Source of the DNA: Centaurea solstitialis
Taxonomy: Eukaryota; Streptophyta; Magnoliopsida; Asterales; Asteraceae
Direction of reading: 5' to 3'
Assembly (NCBI GenBank): GCA_030169165.1
Contig: CM058044.1
Coordinates: 43,514,218 to 43,578,217 of the forward strand
Length of the DNA stretch: 64,000 bases
Shown piece after piece: positions 10,516-24,089 of the stretch. The stretch's first letter is position 1; every line of letters starts with the position of its first letter. Position numbers and translations under genes: made by a program. Under the pieces are notes generated by a model. The model was not told the origin of the DNA. It made no database searches and saw nothing but the letters and a program-made list of their open reading frames with translations.

Positions 10516-11439
10516 GCCTTCAATTAATCTTGTATTTGTGCTTGCACTGCAGCACGTGTCTCGGCATCCTTCAAATGAATGGAAGAATGATGCACTAGTC
10601 TTTTTTCAACCGCGTGCTAACCGAATGTCCACGTATCCTACTCCTGCTCATCAGAGAAAACCGTTTAGCTTAATTCTTCCCAGAAGCAGCAGAAACTCAT
10701 CAATGTATAATAATAATCATCATCATACTATTGGGGGGATTGAAATGGAGGAGAGCACTACTCATGAAAGCTCTTATGAAATACTCAGACCTGGAATGCT
10801 TCTCCTCAAGAATTATCTCACCATAAGTCAACAGGTATTTATTTTATTTGAACCTAATACTATATATATATATATATATTATATATATATATATATATAC
10901 TTTGCTTGCTAGTTTCATTTGTTAAAAAGTAGTAAACACAAATAGTATAAGAAAAACACTTGTTCTGATAGTTAGATAGTTGTATATCTCTAATGAATAT
11001 ATATCTATTATATATAGGTTGAAATAGTTAATAGATGCCAAGAGCTAGGCATAGGTCCAGGGGGATTTTACGAGCCTTACCCAGGTGGAGCAAAACTTAG
11101 AAGGCTGTTGATGTGCCTTGGTAGAAATTGGGAGCCACAAACCAAGTACAACGAGCGTTTCAGAAGTAACGATGGTTCTGAAGCACCACCGATCCCCGAT
11201 GAACTTGTTCGGATGGTTAAGGACGTGCTCCAACATTCCGAGTCTCTACATCAACTTCCTTCGATGTCCCCAGATATTTGTTTGGTCAACTTTTATACAA
11301 CCTCTGGCCGACTTGCTCTGCATCAGGTTAGTTAGTTTTTACCAACACTCATTGATTACGCTTTCACCCCACTTCCCATTTCCTTCCGAGCTAAGGATAA
11401 TACCGCGTTTGTCTGTCTGTCTGTTTGTTTTCTTCGGTA

Positions 11440-11473
<34 letters not shown>

Positions 11474-12432
11474 GCGCTTGATATGATCGGTTATTGGCAT
11501 CCGGGCATATGATGTTTTCCTTCGAAATTATTTTGACTTTTTATGTAAATAAAACATGTCACGCACTCTTCTTGAATGAGTACATGGTTTTGCACACAAG
11601 TATTTTGCATTTTGTAGTTGAACAATTTCCATGAGTGGTGTTTTCTTTTCTTGGCTAATTTGTAAAGAGAAGCCCAAGTCATTCCGCATTCGTTCCTAAG
11701 GCTGTGTTTGGCAAAAATAAGCTAGCTTATAAGCTGGCCCATCCAAACATGTACCAGAAGCTAGCTTTTTGAGACGCTACTTTGAGCAGCTTAATTATGA
11801 GGAGCTTTTTGTAGCCTTTTTCCAATTATACCCTTATTAAAATTTAATTATTAAATTCAAAGATACCCTTTTTGGTCATTTTACATACTCATAAACTAGT
11901 TTTTGCCAAACATAATTTGTTCATAAGCTAGCTTATCATCTACTAGCAAGCTTATCAATCAACAGCTAGCTTATCAGCTACCAGCTAGCTTATCAGCTCG
12001 TTTGCCAAACATAGCCTTAAGTGACTTCCCACTTCCAAGGTAAGGCAGGGTGGGACATGTTGTCTGTTTGTTTTGTTGAAAGAAAAGAGAAAAAGAAAAA
12101 AAAGTTTATAATAATTCTAGATTAACCGTTAGTTTGTACGTCTTTGAAACTTATAGGATCGCGACGAGAGCTCTTATAGTCTTCGTGTAGGATTGCCCGT
12201 GGTCTCCATCTCGATTGGCGACTCTGCAGATTTCCTGTATGGTGTTAGCAGAGACGTCGACAATGCATCCAAGACTTTGTTAGAATCGGGTGACGTTTTG
12301 ATATTTGGTGGCAAGTCGAGGCTTATTTATCATGGGGTAACGACCATCATCCCAAATTCAGCTCCTCGCCCATTGTTACAACAAACCATGCTCCGACCGG
12401 GCCGCCTTAATCTTACTTTTAGAGAATTCTGA
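9849..12432 (+). CDS. ALKBH1: ALKBH1-type 2-oxoglutarate/Fe(II)-dependent dioxygenase
   Basis: Predicted 321-aa member of the AlkB family, close to the plant ALKBH1B/C/D branch; relatives oxidatively demethylate nucleic-acid bases. Coding exons: 9849-9947, 10553-10834, 11018-11326, 12157-12432, all phase 0 with GT...AG borders. The iron and 2-oxoglutarate sites are complete: H229-x-D231 ('LALHQ' ends exon 3 and 'DRDES' opens exon 4), distal H289 ('LIYHGV') and R313-x5-R319 in 'LRPGRLNLTFREF' at the C-terminus. 'EILRPGMLLLKNYL' and 'GPGGFYEPYPGGAKLR' are further family landmarks. Residues 1-95 are poorly conserved and shorter than in Arabidopsis relatives; the start chosen is the first ATG of the open exon 1 frame, with a second in-frame ATG at 9927. 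Intron 3 carries a MITE. A long-TIR element ends 112 bp upstream. Confidence 0.88.
11700..12016 (+). mobile_element. PIF/Harbinger-like MITE in ALKBH1 intron 3
   Basis: 317-bp member of the chain family, with ends GGCTGTGTTTGGCAAA and TTTGCCAAACATAGCC. The flanks are TAA (11697-11699) and TTA (12017-12019): both fit TWA but differ by one base. It lies wholly inside the 830-bp intron 3 and leaves both splice sites clear. Confidence 0.85.
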
Positions 12433-12731
12433 TTCCGTTTGAATAGTTGGTTATCCGCACAATGATTCTCATGGATTATTTCTCTTTGTGGGGGCTGTTT
12501 GGTTCAGGTTTTGACAAATGAAATTTAAAAAAAGAATACATGATGAATTTTCGTTTCCCTCCGTTTAACATGAAATGAAGAGTTAGGTTTCTATATATCG
12601 TATCACGTAAAACAAAAACAATTTCTTTTTATTCTCATTCTCATTGATCACTCTTCAATACACATTTAGGCTATGTTTGACAAATGTTTGTTCGAGGACT
12701 CTTATGAGGTAACATTGTTGCAACTTCCTAT
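12433..12731. other. ALKBH1 3' region, AT-rich
   Basis: No gene is seen. 12488-12510 ('gggggctgtttggttcaggt') resembles the end of a Tourist-like MITE and 12670-12690 has 'ggctatgtttgacaaatg', also present near 42112 and 42481. These are probably fragments of MITE-related repeats. Confidence 0.4.
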
Positions 12732-14010
12732 ATGACACAAAACAGGATTTTCCCACTTAACTTCGATGAGCATAAAGAAGTCGCGTTAGCTAACAAAGCG
12801 TTTGCAGACAATGAGCTTTGGCACCTCTGGTACGGCCATCTTAACATAGCTGGTCTACAATTGCTGAGAAGGAAAGACATGGTCAAAGATCTCCCTGGTA
12901 TCACACCGCTCGAGAAAGTTTGTGAAGGATGCGTTCTTGGGAAGCAAACTAGGAAGCCATTTCCAGTAGGAAAGTCCAAACGTGCGAGTAAGATATTGGA
13001 GCTCATTCATGCTGATCTGTGTGGACCGATGAGAACAGATTCAACATTTTGGGGTGAAGGAGTCGCCACTGCAGTTTATCTTCTAAATATTTCTCCAACA
13101 AAAGCAGTTTGGGATCAAACGCCATACGAGGCGCTAAACGGAATTAAACCTTCGGTAAAGCACTTGCGTATATTTGGTTGCATTGGGTTACAATGGAAAT
13201 GCATAAGCTGAAAGAAAAGTCAAACAAATGCATTTTTATCGCATATTGTACTAGATCCAAAGCTTACGCACTCTATGATCCTCGAAGTGAGAAGATTGTT
13301 ATAAGTAGAGATGTCAGGTTTGATGAGGAAGGTAGCTGGAAATGGGGAGAAAATTTCACAGAATCAGCAGGTATGCAACTTGAATTAAATGAACCAGTAG
13401 AAGAGAGGGTGAACCCAACAGCTCTGAATAGCTCAGGCAGCTCTACACCAACAACAGTTGAGACATCAAACCTGGACACTTCAGTATCGGAGACCCCTTC
13501 AGGTGATCTCTGTGAATGACCGTACTGATGACCCAAGTCAGCCACAAGACTTACGTAGAAGCGAACGGGGCAGAATCCCACGACGTCGATTCCCGATCGA
13601 AGGAGAATCGTCAGGCGCTGTTTGCTGGAGATCCATCAAGTGTTGAAGAAGCTATGAAGCAACAAGAATGGAAGGAAGCAATGGAAAGTGGAAAACTTGC
13701 AGGAACGATAAATTTTGGCATTTGGTATCGTAAAGTGGAAAACTTTAGCCTCAAAGGCTATAGCGTCAGTGATTGGGGAGGCTCAGCTGAAGATGGACGA
13801 AGCACAACAGGAAATTGTTTCTTGCTCGGGTCTGCTGGAGTTCGAAGAAACAAGCAACAGTAGCTCTCTCCACAACCGAAGCAGAGTAAGTGGCTGTAAC
13901 GGCCACCTCGTGTCAAGCGGTTTGGCTATGAAGACTCATTGGAATGAAGCAAAACAAGGCAACCGAGATATTTTAAACAAATCTCCTTTAGTAGAAAAAG
14001 TTGGATAAAA
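12732..14010 (+). pseudogene. Decayed Ty1/copia pol remnant
   Basis: Pieces of one copia polyprotein lie in order in several frames. First is the GAG-pre-integrase zinc region ('LWHLWYGHLNIAGLQLLRRK', 'CEGCVLGKQTRKPF', 'HADLCGPM'). The late integrase core follows after an internal deletion ('AVYLLNISPTKAVWDQTPYE', 'HLRIFGC'), then the start of reverse transcriptase ('EEAMKQQEWKEAMESG'). After another large deletion comes the RNase H end ('VALSTTEAE', a stop, 'VAVTATSCQAVWL', a stop). No LTRs are recognisable. Several frameshifts, stops and at least two deletions make it an old dead copy. Confidence 0.9.
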
Positions 14011-15180
14011 ATTAAAAGAACGTTTAAACTTTAATTTTTCTCTTTAAAGAAAATAAAAACAGGTCAAACATAGTATTGAATTAAAATACGGGGTTAAGGA
14101 CAAATTCATGATGCAACGTGACATTTAACGTCTACACATTTTATATTTCTCGCTCATTGAATATTGAAATTTTGCTCTAACTTTTAGCAAGTAACTTTGA
14201 TATATAAATCTTAATTACTTCATTGATGATGCTTCCTATATTTGAAATTCAATGCATGTTAGATTTGTTTATTTGTTCTGTCTAGATAGTTGAATTCAAT
14301 TGAAACATATATTCTTTTAAGACACGTAGATTATCAATCAAATGAAAAGATTAGATGCAAAGTGTTGTCCCGAGTAAGTATTGTACGAATAAGAGTATTT
14401 ACCAATGTTTTTGATAAGTGCTTACCAACAAAAAAAAAAAAAAAAAGATTATTTTAACCTTTTTTTTAAAAAAAAAAATAGTTGGATGTTAAAAGAAAGA
14501 GAGGAGAAAAAGAAGGGGCAAACATAGAATAATCATATCTGACCCGAGTAAGCATCATTTTTGTGCTGGCTAGGTCAGCGCTCGGTCGGTCATATTTCGC
14601 TCAGAGCTCGGTCAAACCTCAGATCTCGGTCAGCAATGTTGCCTCAGTCAGACCCAAGTAAACAACCCCTAATTTTATGTTTCAAATTCTCATTCTTTAT
14701 CATTTACCATCAATTATTGGAAGAGTTGGATCTCAGTAAGAATTTGAAATTATGTAAGAAGCGGTTGTCCCGTTGGATAACACATTATGATAATTAAAAA
14801 TAATCAATGGTTTAGATTCATTTTTCATGCTTCTTATCTTACATTCAACTTTTTGTACAATTTTTTACCTTATCAAAACTATAGTAACAATAATTACGAT
14901 GATGATAATAATAATAATTAGTAATTAGAAAATAATAATGATGATAGTTAGCAATTAGAAAATAATAATAATTTTAATAATATATATATATATATATATA
15001 TATTAAAAGAAGGTTTTGGCTGACCATCATCAATATAAAATTGAAGCATTTTATTGGTCAATTAAAAACAATTCATAATTTGATGATGTCATCGTTTATA
15101 TCTCTTTTCTTTATTTATTAATTTAAATTTTATAATTTCCATTTTCTACCCTTATAATTATTTGATAAAATTACTTTTTA
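14011..15180. other. AT-rich intergenic DNA without a gene
   Basis: Homopolymer A runs at 14431-14448 and 14470-14480, a 'ctcggtca' motif repeated three to four times at 14578-14635, short ATAATAATGATG repeats at 14885-14980 and a (TA)n tract near 14980-15002. No supported coding feature. Confidence 0.6.
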
Positions 15181-15381
15181 TGTTAAAGGAAAAATAAAAT
15201 ATAGAACAACAAGAAATAGAGAGACCGGAGTTATCATTCTCATTAATCAAAACCCTTTTATATAGGGATGGATACAAGTAGATAAATACAAGATATTCAG
15301 TTCTACTCTAACTTTAGTATATCTATCTCTATCTGTAACTCTATCGTCATATCCTTTAGACGATGGCACATTTATCCTACA
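15181..15381 (-). mobile_element. LTR remnant, minus orientation
   Basis: Begins TGTTAAAGG and ends CCTACA on the plus strand (a TG...CA LTR read backwards). It is followed by 'acactcccccttg', the complement of a purine-rich PPT (CAAGGGGGAGTGT). The PPT placement supports the right boundary; the left one is a guess. Confidence 0.55.
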
Positions 15382-15740
15382 ACACTCCCCCTTGTGCCGA
15401 GTCAAAGGAATGGTGGTGCACGATTGTTGCCTCGTTAAAACCTTACGCCAAAATAAAAAACCCAGTGGGAAAAATAAAAATATGACGAAGGAAAGAGTAC
15501 AACGCACCAGTTTCTTTGCAGTATAGATTTTTCCTTTAGTCTTATGTATTCTCTGATTTGTACGTTAATCATGAGAATTAAGAAAACAAGATGGTATATA
15601 TAATGTTGCCTCACTAAAACCTTGCCCCAAGGAACAAAACCCAATGGGAAAAATAAAACCTTGGATGAAGGAAAGAGCACAACATACCAATATAGTAGAC
15701 TCCACATTTTGTCTACTACTCCCCCTGATTCGTGCATTAA
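15382..15740 (-). mobile_element. Internal remnant of the same LTR element, with a duplicated segment
   Basis: Two diverged copies of 'gttgcctcgttaaaacctta ... aacccagtggg ... gaaggaaagagtacaacgca' occur at about 15425-15510 and 15603-15688. The phrase is a common one in plant LTR-element-derived transcripts. No intact frame. Confidence 0.5.
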
Positions 15741-16951
15741 TCAAGGGAGTTTAGAAACATTGTATTTAAATGTTTTATACATGTTTCCTAAATATGTTTT
15801 TAGATAATGATTTGGTAAATATGTCACATACTTCTGACATTTTACTTGTATATTAACTTAAGTAGAATATACTTTGTGTTACTACCCTTGATGTATCTTA
15901 TTTTCATCTATTGATACATGATGCATTATTTTCATTTATGCATGTAGGGTATTGGTTTAACCCAAAATACTAACTCTTCTAATATGTGTAATGATAATCT
16001 TAATCATGTACTCTTGTAAAGTAATATTACTTAAATAGTTTAAAGAGATAATATAAGGTTTGCTCAGTTTACTTACAAGCAATAAATGCGTTCCCAATGG
16101 TAATTTCTTATCCAATTAGGGAACAACTTTGTATGGGTTATACATATAATATCAGCAAATAATTATCGATAGACTGTTACATTAGTCACTTATAGATAGG
16201 TATTGAAATTCCATTATCAACCCCAACCCTCTTTCTTTTTAACTTAAGTATTTTTATAGATTATTTATAAGTAATTAAAATTTATTTTATTTAAAACTTC
16301 ATTGTTGATATTCTTGAAATTTAAAGATTATATCTTTTTAATCTAACTATTTTTATAGATTATTTATAAGTAATTAATTTTTTATTTAAAATTCTACAAA
16401 TAAAAAACACTACATATTTTATTTTTGAATCCCCCCAGTTATAAAAATAGATATAAATTAATTTGCATATTCTTGAAACTTAAAGTTTTCATCTTTTTAA
16501 CCTAATTATTTGTATATATTATTTATAAGTAATGAAATATTATTTTATTTAAAATTCAATTGCTAATATTCTTGAAATTTAAAGATTCCATCTTTTTAAT
16601 CTAACTATTTTTGTAGATTATTTATAAATAATTATATTTTATTTTATTTAAAATCCTACGAATCAAAACACTACACATATTTTATTTCTGAATCCCTCCA
16701 GTTTTAAAATCATTCACGAAATTCAAATCTTTTGAAAAAAGAATAATAAATTTTCATTTTTTAAAATTTTAACAGCTATTAGATAACTAAAATATCTATT
16801 GTAATAAACAATTATAATGACAATTGTCGTATAACATATAATTTACATGAGTATTCAAATGGTAATAACAATTGTCATGTAAATGTCTATTCTTATTAAA
16901 AATTAAAATAACATGTTTCAAATGCCGTATAATATACGGGTCATTAACTAG
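15741..16951. mobile_element. Helitron-like 3' end with tandem repeats
   Basis: The right end has hairpin CCGTATAATATACGG (16925-16939), then 'GTCATTAA' and CTAG (16948-16951) followed by T, the layout of a Helitron 3' terminus. Its TC start was not located. From about 16250 to 16720 a unit of roughly 110-180 bp ('attcttgaaatttaaagatt ... tctttttaatctaactattt ... tttatttaaaattc') recurs three to four times. No genes. Confidence 0.55.
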
Positions 16952-17255
16952 TATAGAGATATAAATTAGTCAATAAGTGATGCAGATTCTGGATCAAACA
17001 ACTAATCTTGACATAAATATGAACCCATGAAACAAAAATTAACTACTAATATGCTACCAAAACTACAACAACTTTTAGAAGTGATGTCTGCACAAGTCTT
17101 ATCAAATTGTATATCTCTACTGGATAAGCAATTAGCATACTAGCCGCCATCTTCTAATTTGATAAAAGGAGACCATCTTAAGATCAACAAACAAACAATT
17201 GAATGATGAAATGGATGCATTGATCATCTCACATTTTGCTAGTAGTCAATGCCAA

Positions 17256-17292
<37 letters not shown>

Positions 17293-20200
17293 GAGGATGT
17301 TGGGTGTATGATGTGGCATCCTATCTTTTAAGTATTTGTCCAAAGGAATTTTCTCCTTTTTTGAGTTTTTTAAATATCAATTAAGCTAAAGACTATTTTA
17401 CCCTTAAATGAAGATTGTATGTTTTATGATACGAAGGACTATTTGGTAATTTGACTTAGGAATTTAATTAGCTTTAATTTTCATATTATTTAACTTTTAA
17501 AAACATTTATTTTACCCTCTTCACATTCTCATTTATTAATTATAAGAAAACCTACAACATAATCATCTATAAATTACAACTCAATGCTCCACCAAAAATG
17601 CAATCAACAACTTTTAGTTCTATGTTATGCTATTGAGTTCTTATGTTTGTTTGTTGTTTCTAATTTTTACAATTTATTTTCCATCAACATTGTTGCTCAT
17701 CATTCGTAAAACTTCTAGGTAAGTTAACATTTTTTTATGATTTGTATGAGCTATATGTTGTTTGTGTGTGTCAATCAATATCATCGTTTTTCTGTTTTCA
17801 TTTGTTTGTTGTTTCTAATTTTTACAATTCATTTTCCATCAACATTGTTGCTCATCATTCGTAAAACTTCTAGGTAACATAACATTTTTTATGATTTCCG
17901 TGAGTTATATGTTGTTTATGTGTGTCAATCAATATCATCGTTTTTCTGTTTTCATATAAAAATTCTATATTATTTTTATACGTTTTTGTGTATATTTCTT
18001 ATTGTTATTATAAAAGTTTTTGGTTTTTTTTTCCAAAACTTATTCTAATTGTTATATTTGTTTTTTGGTCTTCATACTCCTTAATTGATATTTATGTTAA
18101 TAACTTTATTCTTCTAATAAAATTCAAATAATGTTTTTCATTTGTGTGTATTATACATCATTGTTAATAAGTTTTAAAGTTTTTATTTGTAATTTCTTTA
18201 CATCTGTTTTTTATTGATGGTTTCTACTTGATATTTATGTTGTATGAGTGTTTTAGTGAGCCTTTTTCTCAAATTTTTTTTGCTTATGTTGTTTTGTTTT
18301 ATATAAAAGATTTTGTTAACAACAATCAAACTCCTATGTGGTTTTTTATGATTTGTTTTTTTTTTAAATTCTTTCTCATTCTTTTATATTTTCATAGTCT
18401 CTCAATTTATTTATTTTATTTAAAAAAAAACCATCAACAATGAGACGACATTTACTAAACATCTCAATCCTAATTTTTTTTCATTTTCATCAAAATTTTT
18501 CCCTTTTTGGATGTAGTTATTAATAAAATATTTAATTAATTAAGTTATTCATCTTTGTTTATATGTAAACCTTTTTAATTATCTTATTTTACATCATTCT
18601 AATTTTTTGATTCAAATAACATTAAAGAACTCATTATCATATATAATTAAGTATGTGTTACTAAATTTTATGGGTTTTTTGAGTTTTTTAAATCTTAAAT
18701 TTACTAAAGACGTTAATGCCCCTTTATAAATGATGTACTTTTCCATTCTAAGAAGGTTACTATGGAAATTTAGTTACCACTTTAATTAAGTTTTAATATA
18801 TAAATTATTCAACTTCTTATAAGTCTTTTACTCTTTTTATCTTTTAATCATCTTAATTAAAAGAATTAATTATATGATTTATTGCATTTATGTTAATTAA
18901 TTATTTGTTTACAATTCTTAATGTTATTAATCTTTCATTTTCCTTCATTTATTTCAAGTTAATCATTCATTTATCTTTTTTTAAGTACAAGTAGTTTTTT
19001 TGTGTTTGTTGGAAATGCTATTGATTTTTTGAATCTTTGTCATACAACAATCTATCTCCCATTCTTTCTTTCTAACACATTTTTTCTTACTAAACGATCA
19101 TGCGATGGTATAAACTTTTATTTATGGTCAGGTTCGTTAGAATTATGTTGACTTCATATGATTTTTATTTTATGTTTTTTTGTAATAAGTGATATTAGCG
19201 GAAACAAGTTCCAAAGATCATCAAATATGTGTAAGAGCATCATAAAGATCGCCACGATACACATATACATTACGACATGTAAGGTCATTTCATTCAAGTA
19301 CTCTTTAAATTTCAATCTATTCTTGATTTTCTAATGTTTATAGTTTCATGATGTATTATTATTATCTTAATTCTTTTTTTATATTTCTTTTCTTTCATGA
19401 GCATAACCATCATGTAAAAACATACTTATGTATTATTTATTCAAATATATTACATTGTTACTCACAAAAAGATCATAAATCTATATATTTTTTATATTCA
19501 ATTAGTGTTTAATGTATATGTTAATGTATTTTTAGTGTTAGCTTTGAGAAATAGCAGTTTTATAAGCATGTAAATCAACTAATATTATCAAAGTTCTATA
19601 AATGATAAGATATGACTTAAATATTCCATGTGATGGCTAAATATTTCATTTTCACTTTATATAAAATAAATGAGTGTATAAAATACTTTTTAGAAACAAT
19701 CTATTCTTTAGTATTATTATTTAAATATAACTTTTATCTGAATTTTCTTTTACATAATCTAAAATTAAAGTAATGTAACTTCATTCAATTGATATATCAT
19801 ATAGGAAGATCGAAAATTGAAAGTTGAAAGTGTATAAATGAAAGGATGGATACATTATTTAGTAGCAAATCATGTTGTTAACTCAAGTAAGCAAACACAT
19901 TTTTTACAAAATGTTTTCTGTTAAACTTTGAGAAGTGGTTAATTTACTTATTTAACATCAATGAGATAAAATAAAAAAATTGATAGTTGAAAGAGTGTAT
20001 ATGAAAGAGAGAAGTCACTTTTATTTTGTAGCAAATGATGTTGTTGGCTCAAATGAAAACGGAAGATGTTGAAAGTATGATGTGACACTCTTTAATAGTA
20101 GGATTTGGTTCTACAAATTAATTTTCTTATAATTTTGAATTTTTTTAATGTATTAAATAAATTAAAGACTATTCTACCCTAATAAAAGTTGTAAATTTTA

Positions 20201-21852
20201 TTATAATAAGGTTTCTTTGGTAATTTAACTTACACATTAAGTAGCTTTAACTTCTAAATTATTTAAATTAATAGATACATTAATTTACCTCTTCATATTC
20301 CTATTTATTAGTTAAAAGGAAAAACCTACAACAAACTCACTTATAAATAGAACTTAGTCCATCAACCTTGATATTCTATGTTATATTCTATTGGATTTGT
20401 ATTCTTATTGTTTTTCTTTTGTAGAATACATTTTTGCCGGTATTATACTCAATCTTTGTAAAATTTTCAGGTAAAGTAATACATTTTATTACTTATTTTA
20501 TGATTTATGTAAGTTATATGTCATTTTAATTTGAGTGTGTATATGCGCTAATAAGTATCATTATATTTTTTTCCTATAAAAGTTCTCATATGTTTTTTGT
20601 ATGTTTTGTTTACATTACATTTTGTTGTTAAACAAGTTTTTGATTTTTTATTGAAATTTATTCATGATTGTTACCTTCGTTTTCTATTTGTTTTTCTTTT
20701 GTAGAATAAATTTTGTCGGTACTATACTCAATCTTCGTAAAATATTCAGGTAAAGTAACACATTTTATTATTTATTTTATGAATGATGTAAGTTATACGC
20801 TATTTTTTGTTGTGTATATGCGCCAATAACTATCATTATATTTTTTTTCTATAAAAAGTTCTAATAAGTTTTTGTATGTTTTGTTTACATTACGCATTGT
20901 TGTTAAATAAGTTTTTTGGTTTTTTATTGAAATTTATTCATAATTGTTACCTTCGTTTTCTATCAAAATTTCAAATAATAATTATGCTTTTGTAAATTAT
21001 ATGTGGCTATTAATAAGTTTTTTCGTTTTTATTTACAATTTTTTTCACAATTCTTTTTTTTTTGTTTTTTTCTCCTTTATGCTTCCCATTTAATATATAT
21101 GTTGTATGCATTGGTGTTTAACAAGTTTTTCACATTGTTGGTTTTTTTGATATTCATGTTGTAAACTGATTCTAGATGATGTTTTTTTCCCAATTTTTAC
21201 TTATATTTTCATAGTTTTTTAACAAAGTTAATTTTCAACAAAAAAATCAAACTCCAAATTCCAAAATATAATCTGTGTGGTTTATTTACTTTTTGGCTTT
21301 GTTGTGGATAAAAATATAATTGAAGATAACGATCAATCACGTTAATATAATACCTTATGATTTTTGTCACTTATATTATATACATAAAACTCTTTATATA
21401 TACATATTATTTGGAAAACAATATAACTTTTAAATGAACGACTATATAAGTTTTAATTAATTTTCTTACTACAACATATATATTGATATGTATTGTTTCA
21501 AAATTTAAATATATGAAGTTTCAATTAACAAATAAAGTTTGAATGAACATAAAAAATCAAAATATCATTATTATTTAAATTTTATTAAAATTAATATGAA
21601 AATATAAATGAAGTTATAGGTAATGTATATAAGAAAAGATTAGAATGAATATATAATCAAATATTTATTATCATTTAAAAAGAACATAATTGATAGGATG
21701 ATTGATAGTAGAGTATCCATATCCAAGATGTATATCATATAAACTAAGATGTATCTACATAGGACAAACGAATAAAACTTATTAAATATAACTAATAAAC
21801 AATATTTTATGTTATTTTCTGAACACCGCCAACGCGCGATGCGGACCACTAG
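17256..21852 (+). mobile_element. Non-autonomous Helitron H2, 4.6 kb
   Basis: Borders fit A|TC...CTAG|T: A at 17255, TCTATATATA at 17256, 'AGGAGGATGTTGGGTGTATG' soon after the TA run, hairpin-forming 'CCGCCAACGCGCGATGCGG' about 7 bp before CTAG (21849-21852), then T. No Rep/helicase frame is present. The interior repeats itself: about 157 bp is tandemly doubled at 17636-17942, about 290 bp at 20400-20980, and a diverged second copy of the 5' region starts near 20065. Confidence 0.75.
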
Positions 21853-21936
21853 TTGGGTATGATTACAATTAAACAAACATGAAAGGAAATCAATATATCA
21901 ATCTATATATATATATATATATATAAAAGTAGGATG

Positions 21937-22020
21937 TTGGGTGTGTAGCAATGTGACCCACTAGTGTCTTACAACATTGGACACGGTAAACCATGTTACT
22001 ATCTTGCACATAATCCTAAC
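21937..22020. mobile_element. LTR-end fragment inside Helitron H3
   Basis: 'gtagcaatgtgacccactag' through 'cttgcacataatcctaaca' matches the right end of the solo LTR at 53572-53652. It replaces the 'tatgatgtg' seen at this point in H2; both sides resume with 'GCATCCT'. It starts at shared sequence GGGTGTG, suggesting a microhomology junction. Confidence 0.7.
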
Positions 22021-24089
22021 AGCATCCTCTAAAGCCAAGAAAACCATTTATCTTTTTTCTCAAATTTTTGATTTTTTTTAATGTTGAATATGTTAAAGAC
22101 CATTCTACCCCTATACCAAAGACATAAAGTTGATTGAGATATGGTTATTTTAGTAATTTTAAAAGAGTAACCTCCAAACCTTTTCATATTCATTCTTAAA
22201 TGGGACTTCATTATTTGGAGATGAAACCTCCAAATCTTTTCTTCTACATTCTTAAAGGTGAAACCTACAAACTAATTCATTCATCATGATTTGTTCATCT
22301 CCAATTGTCTTCTTCTTCTTCTCCACACATGATGTATTATTCATTTTCCTAACTATTACTATTCTTCAACAACATCATGTTAGGTAACTTCCTTTTCTTC
22401 TTTCATGTCAATCACTTGATATGTTATTTTTCAACAAAATTGTTTTGTAATTTTTACTTTAAGAGTATTAATCCGAGTATTATTATTTCTTATTAGCTAT
22501 TGTTGAGATTTTAGAATTTATTTTTACTTATATCCTCTTTATATAATGTTTTTTCTAACAGAATCAGAGGTTTGTTCTTGAAATTTGATGACCACGACGG
22601 TTCGATAATCACATCTTGCACGTAAGTATTACAATTTGACATGTTATAGCCTCAACAAGCATGAATATGTTCTTTTTCAATGATTGTTTTTAATTTTCAG
22701 GTTTTCTTCAACAAGATTGATGTAGGTAGTCATTTTTTTAACTCTTATTATTATTTCTTATTGATTATTGTAAAGATTTTAGAGTTTATTTGTACTTTTG
22801 CCATCTATATTTTAGTATGTCTTTCTAATGGAATCGAATGTTTGTTTTTGGCGATAGTTTTAAAGTTTTGATGACAGTAACGGTTTGATGATCATATCTT
22901 CCAAGTAAGTATTACAATCTAAGATGATATAGCCCATTTACAAACATAAATATGTTCTTTTACAATGAGTGATTTGAATTTCTAGGTTTGTTTTAAGAAA
23001 ACTAATTCAGATAAATGAGTGTCTTTAATTTTTAGGTTTATTTCAAGAAGATGATCCTGGTTTCACTTTTTTTTTTTTACTTTTATTGGAATTTTAGAGT
23101 TTATTTATTTATTTTTGTATTCTATATTGGTCTTAGTTTCAAATTTTACTAATCATTTTCTCTTATTATTATATTTTGTTGATTACTGTTGAGATTATTT
23201 CTTTTGACATGCACATGAATTCTAAAGTTATTTTTTATTTTTCATCTTGTATATATTTCCTAAATTTGTTTTAATCTTTAATTTAAATGTTCATTTACAT
23301 GACACTAAAAAAATAATAATATGTATATCTAAATATGACAATTGAATATGATAAAAACCGGTTTAACTGATATAAATAAAAAAAGGATGGAGATGGCTGT
23401 TAATGATGCCAATTTAATACATTATATATTTTAATATAACAATTATTAATTATCATTAACTATTCTTTACCCAATACTCATCTTTTTAAGTATAATTGGT
23501 ATTCGTTATTAATTGTTCTACATCTAGGAATAAATACTACCAAATTATATTTTATATATTTTGTAGATTAATTTTGTTCATGTGAAAAAAATTTCTTAAA
23601 TGTTTTTCAATTAGAAAAGGCATTATATAGTTTTGAAACACCTCTTTTACGAAGTGTACAAAAACTACTCTTCTTTAATAAAATGGTTAAAGACATCCTT
23701 CTCTTTTTTAAAAGAAAAAAATTCCATGTAAGGTTATAAATAATACAATCAATGCAAAAATTATCCACATGCAAAAATTTCATGGGGTTTGTTTATTCTT
23801 CAATGTTAAAATAACCATGGTTGTTTATAGCCATCATATTAAAATAGGTTTTAAATTTTTTATAACCATGGTTGGAATCAAATCAACCAAATGGTAAATA
23901 TTGTAGTGCCAAATTAAAAGAAAATTCAAGGAAATGACCAAACAAAATGAATTTGAACAATTTTTCAAATCTTAAAATAAAGTTGAATTTCATCATCCCT
24001 CAATTTTTACCAATAAAGTTGAGTTTCATCATCCATCTAGGTAATGAATTATTATCTATAAAGTTGGCATTAAAACCAAACAAATGTAT

